Origin: Candidatus Parcubacteria bacterium
GTDB lineage: Bacteria > Patescibacteriota > Minisyncoccia > UBA6257 > 2-01-FULL-56-20
Length of the DNA: 11,487 nt
Assembly (NCBI GenBank): GCA_027424065.1
Contig: DAIBYH010000016.1
Span: 1-11,487, forward strand
Direction of reading: 5' to 3'
Part shown: piece after piece, positions 1 to 3,806 of the stretch
Layout: each line of letters opens with the position of its first letter
Position numbering within the stretch: position 1 is the first letter of the stretch
The notes under the pieces: generated by a model
Database searches by the model: none
Told to the model about the DNA's origin: nothing
The model's input: only the letters and a program-made list of their open reading frames with translations
Translations under genes and position numbers: made by a program

Positions 1-159
1 CCACCAGAGATCGAACGATGCTTCGGTGATGTCCGGGTCCGGCGTCACGCCATCAGTAAGCGTATGCCGACTCATAACGGAGATCCTGATCCCATCATCT
101 TCCTGAACGGAACGCTTGATGGACGCGGTCTTGAGAAACGATTCTGTTTTGATAGGCAT
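1..159 (-). CDS. DUF488-like protein, N-terminal 53 residues (cut by window edge)
   Basis: This gene reads leftward out of the window. It starts at the ATG complementary to 157-159 and stays open for 53 codons to base 1. The start is fixed by a near-perfect AAGGAGG Shine-Dalgarno site (complement of 165-171), five bases before the ATG. The visible product begins MPIKTESFLKTASIK and contains EDDGIRISVMSRHTL followed by DGVTPDPDI and FDLWW. The pattern of a basic start, a DDG-RI-V-MSRHTL strand and a later F-WW resembles the N-terminus of DUF488/COG3189-type proteins, small soluble proteins of unproven function that usually show DG-RILV-R-WPRG here. I assign the family by pattern memory, and the missing C-terminus prevents a firm call. 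It has its own promoter and is divergent from the membrane-protein genes at 308. Confidence 0.55.
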   Translation of the reverse strand, partial: MPIKTESFLKTASIKRSVQEDDGIRISVMSRHTLTDGVTPDPDITEASFDLWW

Positions 160-188
160 AACGCCCTCCTTGTGAACAGCCTGCCTTC

Positions 189-217
189 GTCATACCGCCG
201 CAGAACGGCAATGTCAA
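189..217 (-). promoter_or_regulatory. Sigma70-type promoter for the DUF488-like gene
   Basis: On the minus strand TTGACA (complement of 212-217) is followed by a 17-base spacer and TATGAC (complement of 189-194). The -35 is a perfect match and the -10 matches at four of six positions. The leader to the ATG at 159 would be about 23 nt and carries the AAGGAGG site. It is back-to-back with the promoter at 249-276. Confidence 0.6.
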
Positions 218-248
218 ATACTCCAAAAATAACGCCTTTTTTAGCATA

Positions 249-276
249 TTGACAAAAATATATTATTATTTATAAT
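249..276 (+). promoter_or_regulatory. Consensus sigma70-type promoter for the two membrane-protein genes
   Basis: TTGACA at 249-254 and TATAAT at 271-276 are separated by 16 bases. Both hexamers are perfect matches in a very AT-rich stretch that contrasts with the GC-rich genes around it. Transcription would begin near 283, leaving a 25-nt leader to the ATG at 308. Confidence 0.8.
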
Positions 277-307
277 AATCTCGGATACTTTCCAACGAGG
301 TTTCTCT

Positions 308-622
308 ATGAAAAGATTTAGAATGTATGCAACCTGGGCGCTCTGCGCGCTCATGGGGGTCGGCTATGCGGTAACTCTCACTATCGTCGGGGTCTTCCTC
401 GTATGCCTCGCCGGCGCAATGCTGGCGGACATCGGTGGAAACCCGCACTTCATGCACATCCTCTGGGCGTGGTGGGGCGATAAAAGCTTCGACAAAGTTG
501 CCGAACTCGCAGGAATGGGAGCCGCGACCATGGTGCTCTATCCCCTGGCCCTGATCCTGGCACCAGAAAACTGCCGCCAAGGCGTTCGCGTCTTCAACCC
601 CGCAGACCTGTTGCTGTTTTAG
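308..622 (+). CDS. Small membrane protein, unknown function (104 aa)
   Basis: I do not recognise a family. The protein starts MKRFRMYATWALCALMG, a basic N-terminus followed by a long hydrophobic stretch (about residues 9-42) that could form one long or two short membrane helices. A tryptophan-rich linker follows (ILWAWWGDKSF, about 51-61), then another helix around 68-86. The tail from about 87 is soluble. A GAGG motif (297-300) lies seven bases before the ATG, and a perfect promoter lies just upstream, so expression is well supported. The stop codon TAG (620-622) shares its last base with the SD site of the next gene, which begins 10 nt later. The two are therefore almost certainly one transcript, and their products may work together in the membrane. 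No catalytic or binding motif is visible. Confidence 0.7.
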   Translation: MKRFRMYATWALCALMGVGYAVTLTIVGVFLVCLAGAMLADIGGNPHFMHILWAWWGDKSFDKVAELAGMGAATMVLYPLALILAPENCRQGVRVFNPADLLLF

Positions 623-632
623 GAGGAAAGAG

Positions 633-893
633 ATGAATCTTTCAGTATTTTCCGATCCGGCAACGTTTGCCAACTGGGCATTCGGTTCGGGATGGCACTA
701 CCTCCTCTGCGGGATCCCAGCAGGTATCGTGATCGCAATTCTCTATTTTTTAGGAGAATTCGGGCGCGATAACTACGAACGTCGCTACGAGAACCTCTTC
801 AGAGGATTCTTTCTGGGAATCTTCCTGTGGCCATTGGCGTACCTCGCCTTTGCCTGCATCTTTCTCATGTGGCTCGTTGAAGACTTCATGTAA
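633..893 (+). CDS. Small membrane protein, unknown function (86 aa)
   Basis: I do not recognise a family. Two hydrophobic helices are clear, at about residues 22-41 (HYLLCGIPAGIVIAILYFLG) and about 57-82. They are separated by a strongly charged loop, EFGRDNYERRYENLFRG. The N-terminal 20 residues are polar and aromatic, and the C-terminus is short and acidic. AGGAGG at 621-626 lies six bases before the ATG and overlaps the stop codon of the upstream membrane-protein gene, which suggests translational coupling. It is the last gene of a two-gene unit, closed by the strong hairpin at 916-947. The two neighbouring proteins differ in sequence and do not look like duplicates. Confidence 0.72.
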   Translation: MNLSVFSDPATFANWAFGSGWHYLLCGIPAGIVIAILYFLGEFGRDNYERRYENLFRGFFLGIFLWPLAYLAFACIFLMWLVEDFM

Positions 894-915
894 ACTGAAA
901 TCCGCGAGTCCCCAA

Positions 916-955
916 AATGCCGTAGCGCCCTGAAGCGCTACGGCATTCTTATTTT
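916..955. terminator. Bidirectional intrinsic terminator between convergent genes
   Basis: A perfect 13-bp stem (AATGCCGTAGCGC at 916-928 and its complement at 935-947) encloses the six-base loop CCTGAA. It is followed by CTTATTTTC on the plus strand. The minus-strand side has a shorter T tract (complement of 914-917). It sits between the stop of the plus-strand gene at 893 and the stop of the minus-strand gene at 977, so it can serve both. Confidence 0.85.
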
Positions 956-976
956 CATATTCAGCGGAAAGGTCCG

Positions 977-1495
977 TCAGGCGGCTATGCAGATCCGGAC
1001 ATCGGGAGAAAGAAAACCCAGGATCTCCCGAAGATCCTGCTCCGCAAGCGCAATGCAACCCGCGGTAGGCGAATAGTTTTCACGGGCGACGTGCATGAAG
1101 ATCGCGCTCCCCTTTCCCGGAACCGGCGGATCATCATTGTACCCTACCGCCACGATCACATCGTAGAGGTGGTCGTCCCGCCAGAGCGACTCCGCGCTCG
1201 CGACGTACGGAAGCTTCACCTTCCGATTATAGGAGGGATCCCGCGGATCATCGCACCACCCATCATCGGGAGATAACGGCGACATCGGCAGCGGCGCATG
1301 AAGATCGGGGATCCTGTCCTGCCGGTAAAAAACCTCCCGCAGCGGGAAACATCCGGCCGGCGTGGCGCCGTCCCCCTCTTTCTTATCGGTGCTCACTCCT
1401 CCCTTTCCGATCGCGCAGCGATATTCCTTTCCGTTGAAAACAAGCACGCCCGACGAACTGACCGAAATAGTTGCCGTATTATTTTCCATGATCAC
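977..1495 (-). CDS. L,D-transpeptidase, YkuD/ErfK family (COG3786-like)
   Basis: The protein probably forms or edits peptidoglycan cross-links by transferring a peptide to a cysteine and on to an acceptor. The catalytic motif of the YkuD fold is visible: His135 in IFMHVAREN and Cys147 in PTAGCIAL, with the usual short spacing. The upstream block RCAIGKGGVSTDKKEGDGAT-P (27-46) and the following FPL-EVFYR-DR are typical of the COG3786 branch. At 172 residues it is a bare catalytic domain with no LysM, no membrane helix and no signal peptide. It must therefore leave the cell by another route or act on cytoplasmic substrates. The start at 1495 is a GTG with GAGG ten bases upstream (1506-1509). 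An ATG two codons later (1489) is possible but lies farther from that site. It is convergent with the membrane-protein unit and divergent from the gene at 1602. Confidence 0.85.
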   Translation of the reverse strand: MIMENNTATISVSSSGVLVFNGKEYRCAIGKGGVSTDKKEGDGATPAGCFPLREVFYRQDRIPDLHAPLPMSPLSPDDGWCDDPRDPSYNRKVKLPYVASAESLWRDDHLYDVIVAVGYNDDPPVPGKGSAIFMHVARENYSPTAGCIALAEQDLREILGFLSPDVRICIAA

Positions 1496-1601
1496 TTATA
1501 AGATACCTCGTTCCCGCCCGGAATGCCACGTCGGAATTTCGCCGCCCTCTGTTGCTTTTTATTAAGATCTATTTAATGATACTCCGAGAAGGAGGTTGGA
1601 C

Positions 1602-1832
1602 ATGGGAAAAGAAATGTCCTGCTCGATCTGCGGCGGCGCCATGGAAACGATGCATTATGCCATCCGAGACATGAAACCGACCGAGAGCTACATCCAGTGG
1701 CTATGGCGGCACGTAGTGACCCTGTTCACCGTAGGACTCAAGTCGCGCAAATTCGCCACGATATTGCCGGTATGCGAGGCGTGCGTCCGAGCTCGGCTCT
1801 CCCATAACATCGTCAAGGACGGACAGAAATAG
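1602..1832 (+). CDS. Small CxxC/CxxC protein, probable zinc binding (76 aa)
   Basis: I chose ATG 1602 because AAGGAGG (1589-1595) lies exactly six bases before it. An in-frame TTG at 1596 abuts the site and is too close to use. The protein opens MGKEMSCSICGGAME, with a first CxxC at residues 7-10. It closes with LPVCEACVRARLSHN, carrying a second CxxC at about 56-59. Four cysteines in two knuckles suggest one structural zinc. Between them lies a tryptophan- and aromatic-rich stretch, YIQWLWRHVVTLFTVG, that could be a short amphipathic or membrane-associated helix. I do not recognise a named family. It is a single-gene unit closed by the hairpin at 1852-1889. The upstream spacer (1510-1590) is AT-rich near 1552-1583, but I see no convincing promoter pair. 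Confidence 0.75.
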   Translation: MGKEMSCSICGGAMETMHYAIRDMKPTESYIQWLWRHVVTLFTVGLKSRKFATILPVCEACVRARLSHNIVKDGQK

Positions 1833-1851
1833 ATCCATGACCGTCAACTGA

Positions 1852-1889
1852 GGCGTGCACTGCTCGAGAGCAATGCACGCCCTCTTTTT
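1852..1889 (+). terminator. Intrinsic terminator after the CxxC protein gene
   Basis: GGCGTGCA (1852-1859) pairs with TGCACGCC (1874-1881). After one mismatch, TGCT (1861-1864) pairs with AGCA (1869-1872), leaving a four-base loop. The hairpin is followed by CTC and TTTTT (1885-1889). Confidence 0.85.
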
Positions 1890-1896
1890 GTTAATC

Positions 1897-1924
1897 TTGA
1901 CAAATAATGTATTTAATTTAATAT
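1897..1924 (+). promoter_or_regulatory. Sigma70-type promoter for the lipoprotein gene
   Basis: TTGACA at 1897-1902 is perfect. The AT-rich stretch after it holds TAATAT at 1919-1924 with a 16-base spacer, four of six matches to the -10. The promoter starts only eight bases after the T tract of the preceding terminator. Confidence 0.6.
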
Positions 1925-1971
1925 TTTATCGATACATCTGGGATCAAATCGATCAAAAGGAGAAGATGGTC

Positions 1972-2247
1972 ATGAAGAGGTTTTTTGCGGTCTGCACCTT
2001 AACAGCGGCATTCGTTGTTGGCATCGCCGGCTGCGGGGATAGCCAAGCGAAGGTCCAAGCATGGGTCCAGTACAATTACCCGGGAGCAACATACCTGGGA
2101 ACCATCAGCGAAACGGCGAATGATGCCTATCAGGTCTATGTCATTTGCCAATCTGGAACCGTGAAACTGGTGGAAACATCAACTCGCCCAAGCGCAAGGA
2201 TCTGGAACACCTTGGCACTGCCGAGCAATCGGGCCTCGTGCAAATAG
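1972..2247 (+). CDS. Predicted lipoprotein, unknown function (91 aa)
   Basis: The product is a secreted, lipid-anchored protein. It begins MKRFFAVCTLTAAFVVGIAG followed by CGDS. This gives a basic start, a hydrophobic core and the lipobox I-A-G-C with Cys21 as the predicted lipidated residue. Mature protein after Cys21 is about 70 residues, polar and tyrosine-rich, with two further cysteines (in YVICQSG and at NRASCK) that could form a disulfide outside the cell. I chose ATG 1972 because AAGGAG (1957-1962) is nine bases upstream. The ATG at 1966 is only three bases from it. A longer open frame from 1855 runs through the preceding terminator and is not credible. No family is recognised. It is a single-gene unit with its own promoter (1897) and terminator (2277). 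Confidence 0.8.
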   Translation: MKRFFAVCTLTAAFVVGIAGCGDSQAKVQAWVQYNYPGATYLGTISETANDAYQVYVICQSGTVKLVETSTRPSARIWNTLALPSNRASCK

Positions 2248-2276
2248 AACCACCCCCAACGAATCGCTCCCCTCTC

Positions 2277-2315
2277 AAGAGGCGCACCCTCACCCGGTGC
2301 GCCTCTTTATATTTT
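2277..2315 (+). terminator. Intrinsic terminator after the lipoprotein gene
   Basis: A perfect 12-bp stem, AAGAGGCGCACC at 2277-2288 with its complement at 2296-2307, has a seven-base loop and is followed by TATATTTTC. Confidence 0.88.
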
Positions 2316-2322
2316 CTCTTAA

Positions 2323-2342
2323 TATAATATATGGAATGGACA
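2323..2342 (+). promoter_or_regulatory. Possible promoter elements upstream of the small basic gene
   Basis: A perfect -10 like TATAAT lies at 2323-2328, just past the preceding terminator, but nothing like a -35 lies 15-19 bases before it. Separately, TGGACAAA (2337-2344) resembles the TTGACAAA of the neighbouring promoters, with a weak TATTCT at 2363-2368 at a poor 20-base spacing. I cannot decide between them. Confidence 0.3.
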
Positions 2343-2391
2343 AAGTTCGAATACTGGAGCACTATTCTTTTCAGTGAAGGGGGGGGTGGCG

Positions 2392-2577
2392 ATGTCGAGC
2401 AAGCGGCGCATCCGAAAGAATGCCCGCAAGGGAAAGTATCGGCACAAAGACCAAACGGCAGCGACCGCGGCGGCCATCTCCTACCAAAAGGAGTTTGGTC
2501 AGTTCATGAACGTCTATCGCTGCAAATTCTGCAAGGGTTGGCATATTGGCCATCCCAAAAACCGCCGCTTATTCTAA
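2392..2577 (+). CDS. Small basic CxxC/HxxH protein, possible zinc finger (61 aa)
   Basis: The protein begins MSSKRRIRKNARKGKYRHK, a strongly basic N-terminus that could bind nucleic acid. It ends with YRCKFCKGWHIGHPKNRR. The arrangement C-x2-C-x3-H-x2-H would give four ligands for one zinc. Similar short proteins with a C-x2-C-x2-WH-x-GH core are familiar from phage and bacterial genomes as unnamed proteins, so I give no function. ATG 2392 is preferred, but in-frame GTG codons at 2374 and 2386 are alternatives. A run of eight G (2379-2386) lies directly before the start and probably serves as the SD site by pairing with CCUCC. The stop codon TAA (2575-2577) lies in the loop of the terminator, so the last codons are part of its stem. 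Confidence 0.72.
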   Translation: MSSKRRIRKNARKGKYRHKDQTAATAAAISYQKEFGQFMNVYRCKFCKGWHIGHPKNRRLF

Positions 2578-2589
2578 CGGCGGTTTTTT
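2557..2589 (+). terminator. Intrinsic terminator overlapping the 3' end of the coding region
   Basis: CCGCCG (2562-2567) pairs with CGGCGG (2578-2583), extended by A5/T5, around a ten-base loop that contains the TAA stop codon of the gene at 2392. Six T follow the stem (2584-2589). The A tract on the left makes it usable in both directions. Confidence 0.85.
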
Positions 2590-2630
2590 ATGTATATACA
2601 GGACTGAATTCGTTTCGAACAGGAACTGAG

Positions 2631-2660
2631 TTGACAAACTATAAGTTTTTATTTTATTTT
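2631..2660 (+). promoter_or_regulatory. Sigma70-type promoter for the 106-residue protein gene
   Basis: TTGACA at 2631-2636 is perfect and is followed by a very AT-rich stretch. The -10 is ambiguous: TTTTAT at 2652-2657 (spacer 15) and TATTTT at 2655-2660 (spacer 18) each match four of six positions. The layout repeats that at 249 and 1897. Confidence 0.55.
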
Positions 2661-2680
2661 ATGACCAGAAAGGAATCTTC

Positions 2681-3001
2681 ATGACCGCACAAAGGATTTT
2701 CAGGGTAAGCAAAGAAGAGATGCCGGTTGTAACGAAAGACCCTGGGATGGCCGCCATCATAAGGGAATACGGAGGCGTTCCAATGGTCCCTCGCTCGGAA
2801 AGAAACTACATCGATACAGAAGACAGAGTGATCATCGTCGGCGATGGCGGTGATTCCGGGGCCGATAACCTTACGCCCCATCGAGGGAAGCACGGGGTTG
2901 TCCTCTCTAACGATGGATCTGGCTTCTGTCGCGTACGCCTTGATGACAATAACGTTGTGTACGCATGGAATCGCCGCGACCTCGCATGGGAAAAAGACTA
3001 A
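2681..3001 (+). CDS. Hypothetical protein (106 aa)
   Basis: I do not recognise a family. The protein starts MTAQRIFRVSKEEMPVVTK and has no membrane segment or signal peptide. It contains a glycine- and aspartate-rich central stretch, IIVGDGGDSGADN (51-63). After it come a likely beta-rich part (HGVVLSNDG, FCRVRLDDNNVVYAWNR) and a charged C-terminus. The last part could be a small beta-barrel reminiscent of KOW/SH3-like folds, but that is only an impression. The start is set by GAAAGGA (2668-2674), six bases before the ATG. It is a single-gene unit with a promoter at 2631 and a hairpin terminator at 3019. The open frame, SD site, promoter and terminator together make it very likely to be expressed. 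Confidence 0.75.
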   Translation: MTAQRIFRVSKEEMPVVTKDPGMAAIIREYGGVPMVPRSERNYIDTEDRVIIVGDGGDSGADNLTPHRGKHGVVLSNDGSGFCRVRLDDNNVVYAWNRRDLAWEKD

Positions 3002-3018
3002 AATAACCAGCTGCCGCG

Positions 3019-3054
3019 CCCGCCACCAGAGAAACATCTCTCGTGGCGGGTTTT
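3019..3054 (+). terminator. Intrinsic terminator after the 106-residue protein gene
   Basis: CCCGCCAC (3019-3026) pairs with GTGGCGGG (3043-3050). After a C/C mismatch AGAGA (3028-3032) pairs with TCTCT (3037-3041), with loop AACA and a TTTT tail (3051-3054). Confidence 0.85.
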
Positions 3055-3131
3055 CATATTTCTTAATGCAGGACGGCGGATCAGGTCAGAATCTCCGCCT
3101 GAATTGGTTCGCTCGTCGAAAATAAAAGATA

Positions 3132-3149
3132 GTCCCGCCACGGCGGGAC
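3132..3149. repeat. GC-rich palindromic repeat, copy 1
   Basis: GTCCCGCC and GGCGGGAC form a perfect eight-bp inverted repeat around AC. The same core, TCCCGCC-N-GGCGGGA, recurs at 3738-3754 and 3763-3780 with three-base loops, so the motif is a dispersed repeat and not a chance hairpin. Confidence 0.7.
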
Positions 3150-3164
3150 ATAAGAAGCCGTAAC

Positions 3165-3192
3165 ATAAAATTGCGCCGCGGCGCAATTTTAT
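3165..3192. terminator. 28-nt perfect palindrome, likely old tRNA terminator
   Basis: Each 14-nt arm reads ATAAAATTGCGCCG outward to inward, with no unpaired centre. The A/T ends give T tracts in both directions, so it can act as a bidirectional intrinsic terminator. It lies 16 bases beyond the 3' end of the broken tRNA-Tyr copy (3209-3232) and so fits as the terminator of that ancestral gene. Confidence 0.6.
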
Positions 3193-3208
3193 TAACGGAC
3201 TTCTAATG

Positions 3209-3232
3209 TGCGCAGGGCAGGATATGGAACCT
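3209..3232 (-). pseudogene. 3' half of a tRNA-Tyr gene (T arm and acceptor end)
   Basis: Seventeen bases (3207-3223) are identical to 3372-3388, the acceptor and T-stem end of the intact tRNA-Tyr gene. The match resumes after a small change at GAACCT (3227-3232). Read on the minus strand this is a T arm with an altered loop (GGTTCCATATCC instead of GGTTCGAATCC), followed by a perfect acceptor strand CCTGCGC and the discriminator A. The loss of the TTCGAAT loop and the absence of the rest of the gene make it non-functional as a tRNA. It would complete the 5' half at 3727-3790. Confidence 0.7.
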
Positions 3233-3316
3233 TTCCGCGCAACCCCGACCCCCGTTTGGGACACCCACGGTTTCCCATTCCTTCCTACACGGGGTTGCGC
3301 TCCGGTTCGAATCCTT
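3221..3316. repeat. Long interrupted inverted repeat with T-arm-like ends
   Basis: GCGCAACCCCG (3237-3247) is perfectly complementary to 3290-3300. The outer flanks also resemble each other in inverted orientation: 3220-3236 contains GGAT-GGAACC, and 3301-3315 contains GGTTCGAATCC, both like a tRNA T arm. Inside, CCGT (3252-3255) and ACGG (3267-3270), with GGG/CCC between, form a smaller hairpin. A transcript of either strand would fold into a stable rod. No gene is evident. Confidence 0.5.
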
Positions 3317-3327
3317 TCGCCACGAAA

Positions 3328-3373
3328 CACGAACAAAAACAGCATCCTCGATCGGACGCCGTTTTTGTTCGTG
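3328..3373 (-). terminator. Intrinsic terminator immediately after tRNA-Tyr
   Basis: CACGAACAAAAAC (3328-3340) and its perfect complement (3361-3373) form a 13-bp stem around a 20-base loop that can fold further. On the minus strand it begins at the base after the tRNA discriminator and ends in a GTTTTTGTTCGTGTTTC stretch. It could also help 3' processing of the tRNA. Confidence 0.65.
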
Positions 3374-3456
3374 TGCGCAGGGCAGGATTCGAACCTGCGT
3401 AGCCCGAAGGCGTCAGATTTACAGTCTGATGCGATTGACCACTCCGCCACCTGCGC
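3374..3456 (-). tRNA. tRNA-Tyr (anticodon GTA)
   Basis: The 83-nt gene folds as a standard class II tRNA. The acceptor strand GCGCAGG pairs with CCTGCGC. The D arm lies in GCGGAGTGGTCAATCGC. The anticodon arm is TCAGA-CTGTAAA-TCTGA with GTA at the complement of 3420-3422. The variable arm is long (CGCCTTCGGGCTAC), and the T arm is GCAGG-TTCGAAT-CCTGC. The discriminator is A (complement of 3374). The next bases are CAC, so the CCA end is not encoded and must be added by an enzyme. GTA plus a long variable arm is typical of bacterial tRNA-Tyr. A -10 box lies 16 bases upstream and a hairpin terminator follows directly. Confidence 0.96.
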
Positions 3457-3472
3457 AAAAAGGACACTGACT

Positions 3473-3500
3473 ATTATAGCTCATTCAGCAATTTTTTAAA
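3473..3500 (-). promoter_or_regulatory. Promoter of the intact tRNA-Tyr, inside the nuclease gene
   Basis: TATAAT (complement of 3473-3478) lies 16 bases before the tRNA. TTTAAA (3495-3500) with a 16-base spacer matches the -35 at four of six positions. The -10 overlaps the TAA stop codon of the GIY-YIG gene. The ten bases 3471-3480 are identical to 3805-3814, at the same distance from the broken tRNA copy. Confidence 0.65.
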
Positions 3501-3719
3501 GGCATTGCCTCCCTTATACGATTTTATCTCACTTTCTCTTCGTATGGCCTCAGCACGGGTGGCAAACTCCTCTTGGTAAACGATCCGGTACGGCATCTTT
3601 CGGCGCGTCGAAGGAACGGCACCGGCATTATGTCTTACTAAACGATCGGCCACATTTTGCGTCTGACCCGTGTAATAAGATCCGTCCTTTTCACTTTGTA
3701 AAATGTAGACGAAATACAT
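3474..3719 (-). CDS. GIY-YIG nuclease family protein, COG2827/UPF0213-like (81 aa)
   Basis: A single GIY-YIG domain makes up the whole protein, which begins MYFVYILQSEKDGSYYTGQT. The two signature strands are VYI (4-6) and YTG (16-18). Arg26 lies in ADRLVRHN, and Glu62 in AIRRESEIKS is the expected metal-binding residue. GIY-YIG domains cut DNA in UvrC and in homing endonucleases, but the role of these short stand-alone proteins is not settled. The length is normal for the family. The ATG has no SD site. It follows directly on the variable-arm hairpin of a broken tRNA-Tyr copy (3727-3790), whose promoter probably drives it. Its stop codon overlaps the -10 of the intact tRNA-Tyr gene, which starts 17 nt later. 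Being wedged between tRNA-Tyr copies suggests that it belongs to a tRNA-targeting element. Confidence 0.88.
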   Translation of the reverse strand: MYFVYILQSEKDGSYYTGQTQNVADRLVRHNAGAVPSTRRKMPYRIVYQEEFATRAEAIRRESEIKSYKGGNAFKKLLNEL

Positions 3720-3737
3720 AAGCTTCGCCCGAAGGCG

Positions 3738-3754
3738 TCCCGCCGATGGCGGGA
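3738..3754. repeat. GC-rich palindromic repeat, copy 2
   Basis: TCCCGCC-GAT-GGCGGGA. On the minus strand it occupies exactly the anticodon-arm position of the broken tRNA-Tyr copy. Confidence 0.75.
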
Positions 3755-3761
3755 TGCGATT

Positions 3762-3782
3762 GGTCCCGCCATCGGCGGGACC
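3762..3782. repeat. GC-rich palindromic repeat, copy 3
   Basis: GGTCCCGCC-ATC-GGCGGGACC, a nine-bp stem. On the minus strand it replaces most of the D arm of the broken tRNA-Tyr copy. The core is the same as copies 1 and 2. Confidence 0.75.
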
Positions 3783-3806
3783 ACCTGCGCAAACTCTAAC
3801 TCACCT

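Larger units (their letters stand above)
3055..3205. other. Gene-free spacer rich in hairpins
   Basis: No gene with an SD site is visible here. The stretch holds a six-bp hairpin, GGCGGA (3075-3080) with TCCGCC (3094-3099), one GC-rich palindromic repeat (3132-3149) and a long perfect palindrome (3165-3192). It marks the change from the plus-strand small-gene block to the minus-strand tRNA region. Confidence 0.5.
3233..3726 (-). mobile_element. Candidate insertion in a tRNA-Tyr gene (GIY-YIG plus spare tRNA)
   Basis: The segment between the 5' half and the 3' half of a broken tRNA-Tyr gene holds, in minus-strand order, a GIY-YIG nuclease gene, a promoter, an intact tRNA-Tyr, a hairpin terminator and most of an inverted repeat. 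No transposase or integrase and no clear target-site duplication is present. Mobility is inferred only from the split host gene and the nuclease. The end points are approximate, because the break lies somewhere between the variable arm and the T arm. Confidence 0.45.
3727..3790 (-). pseudogene. 5' half of a tRNA-Tyr gene with swapped arms
   Basis: On the minus strand this begins with GCGCAGGTGG, identical to the intact tRNA-Tyr, keeps CAATCGCA before the anticodon arm, and ends with the variable-arm bases CGCCTTCGGGC. The 17-base anticodon arm is replaced by the 17-base hairpin TCCCGCCATCGGCGGGA, and most of the D arm by a related hairpin. The T arm and 3' acceptor strand are absent. It cannot be a tRNA, but its transcript could still fold into D-, anticodon- and variable-arm-like hairpins. 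A promoter precedes it, with its -10 box at the same 16-base distance as in the intact gene. The GIY-YIG start codon lies eight bases past its end. Confidence 0.8.

Noticed and set aside
64-252. Plus-strand open frame of 62 codons
   Set aside because: It is antisense to the DUF488-like start, its SD site and its promoter, and has no SD site of its own.
1855-1971. Longer N-terminus for the lipoprotein gene
   Set aside because: It would begin inside a terminator hairpin and cross the promoter. It would also bury the signal peptide.
3301-3330. Second tRNA on the plus strand, suggested by GGTTCGAATCC and TCGCCAC
   Set aside because: The five-base T stem does not pair, and no 5' acceptor strand, D arm or anticodon arm lies at the right distance.
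2998-3450. 150-codon minus-strand open frame beginning MAEWSIASDCKSDAFGLRR
   Set aside because: Its first part is the intact tRNA-Tyr gene read as protein, a well-known artefact. The rest runs through terminators and inverted repeats.
3206-3499. Plus-strand open frames across the tRNA region ending in AGQDSNLRSPKASDLQ-type peptides
   Set aside because: These are antisense translations of tRNA-Tyr, without SD sites.
3374-3790. Group I intron with a GIY-YIG homing endonuclease inside tRNA-Tyr
   Set aside because: The insertion is not in the anticodon loop, where known bacterial tRNA introns lie. I saw no group I core, and a complete tRNA is present within the insert.
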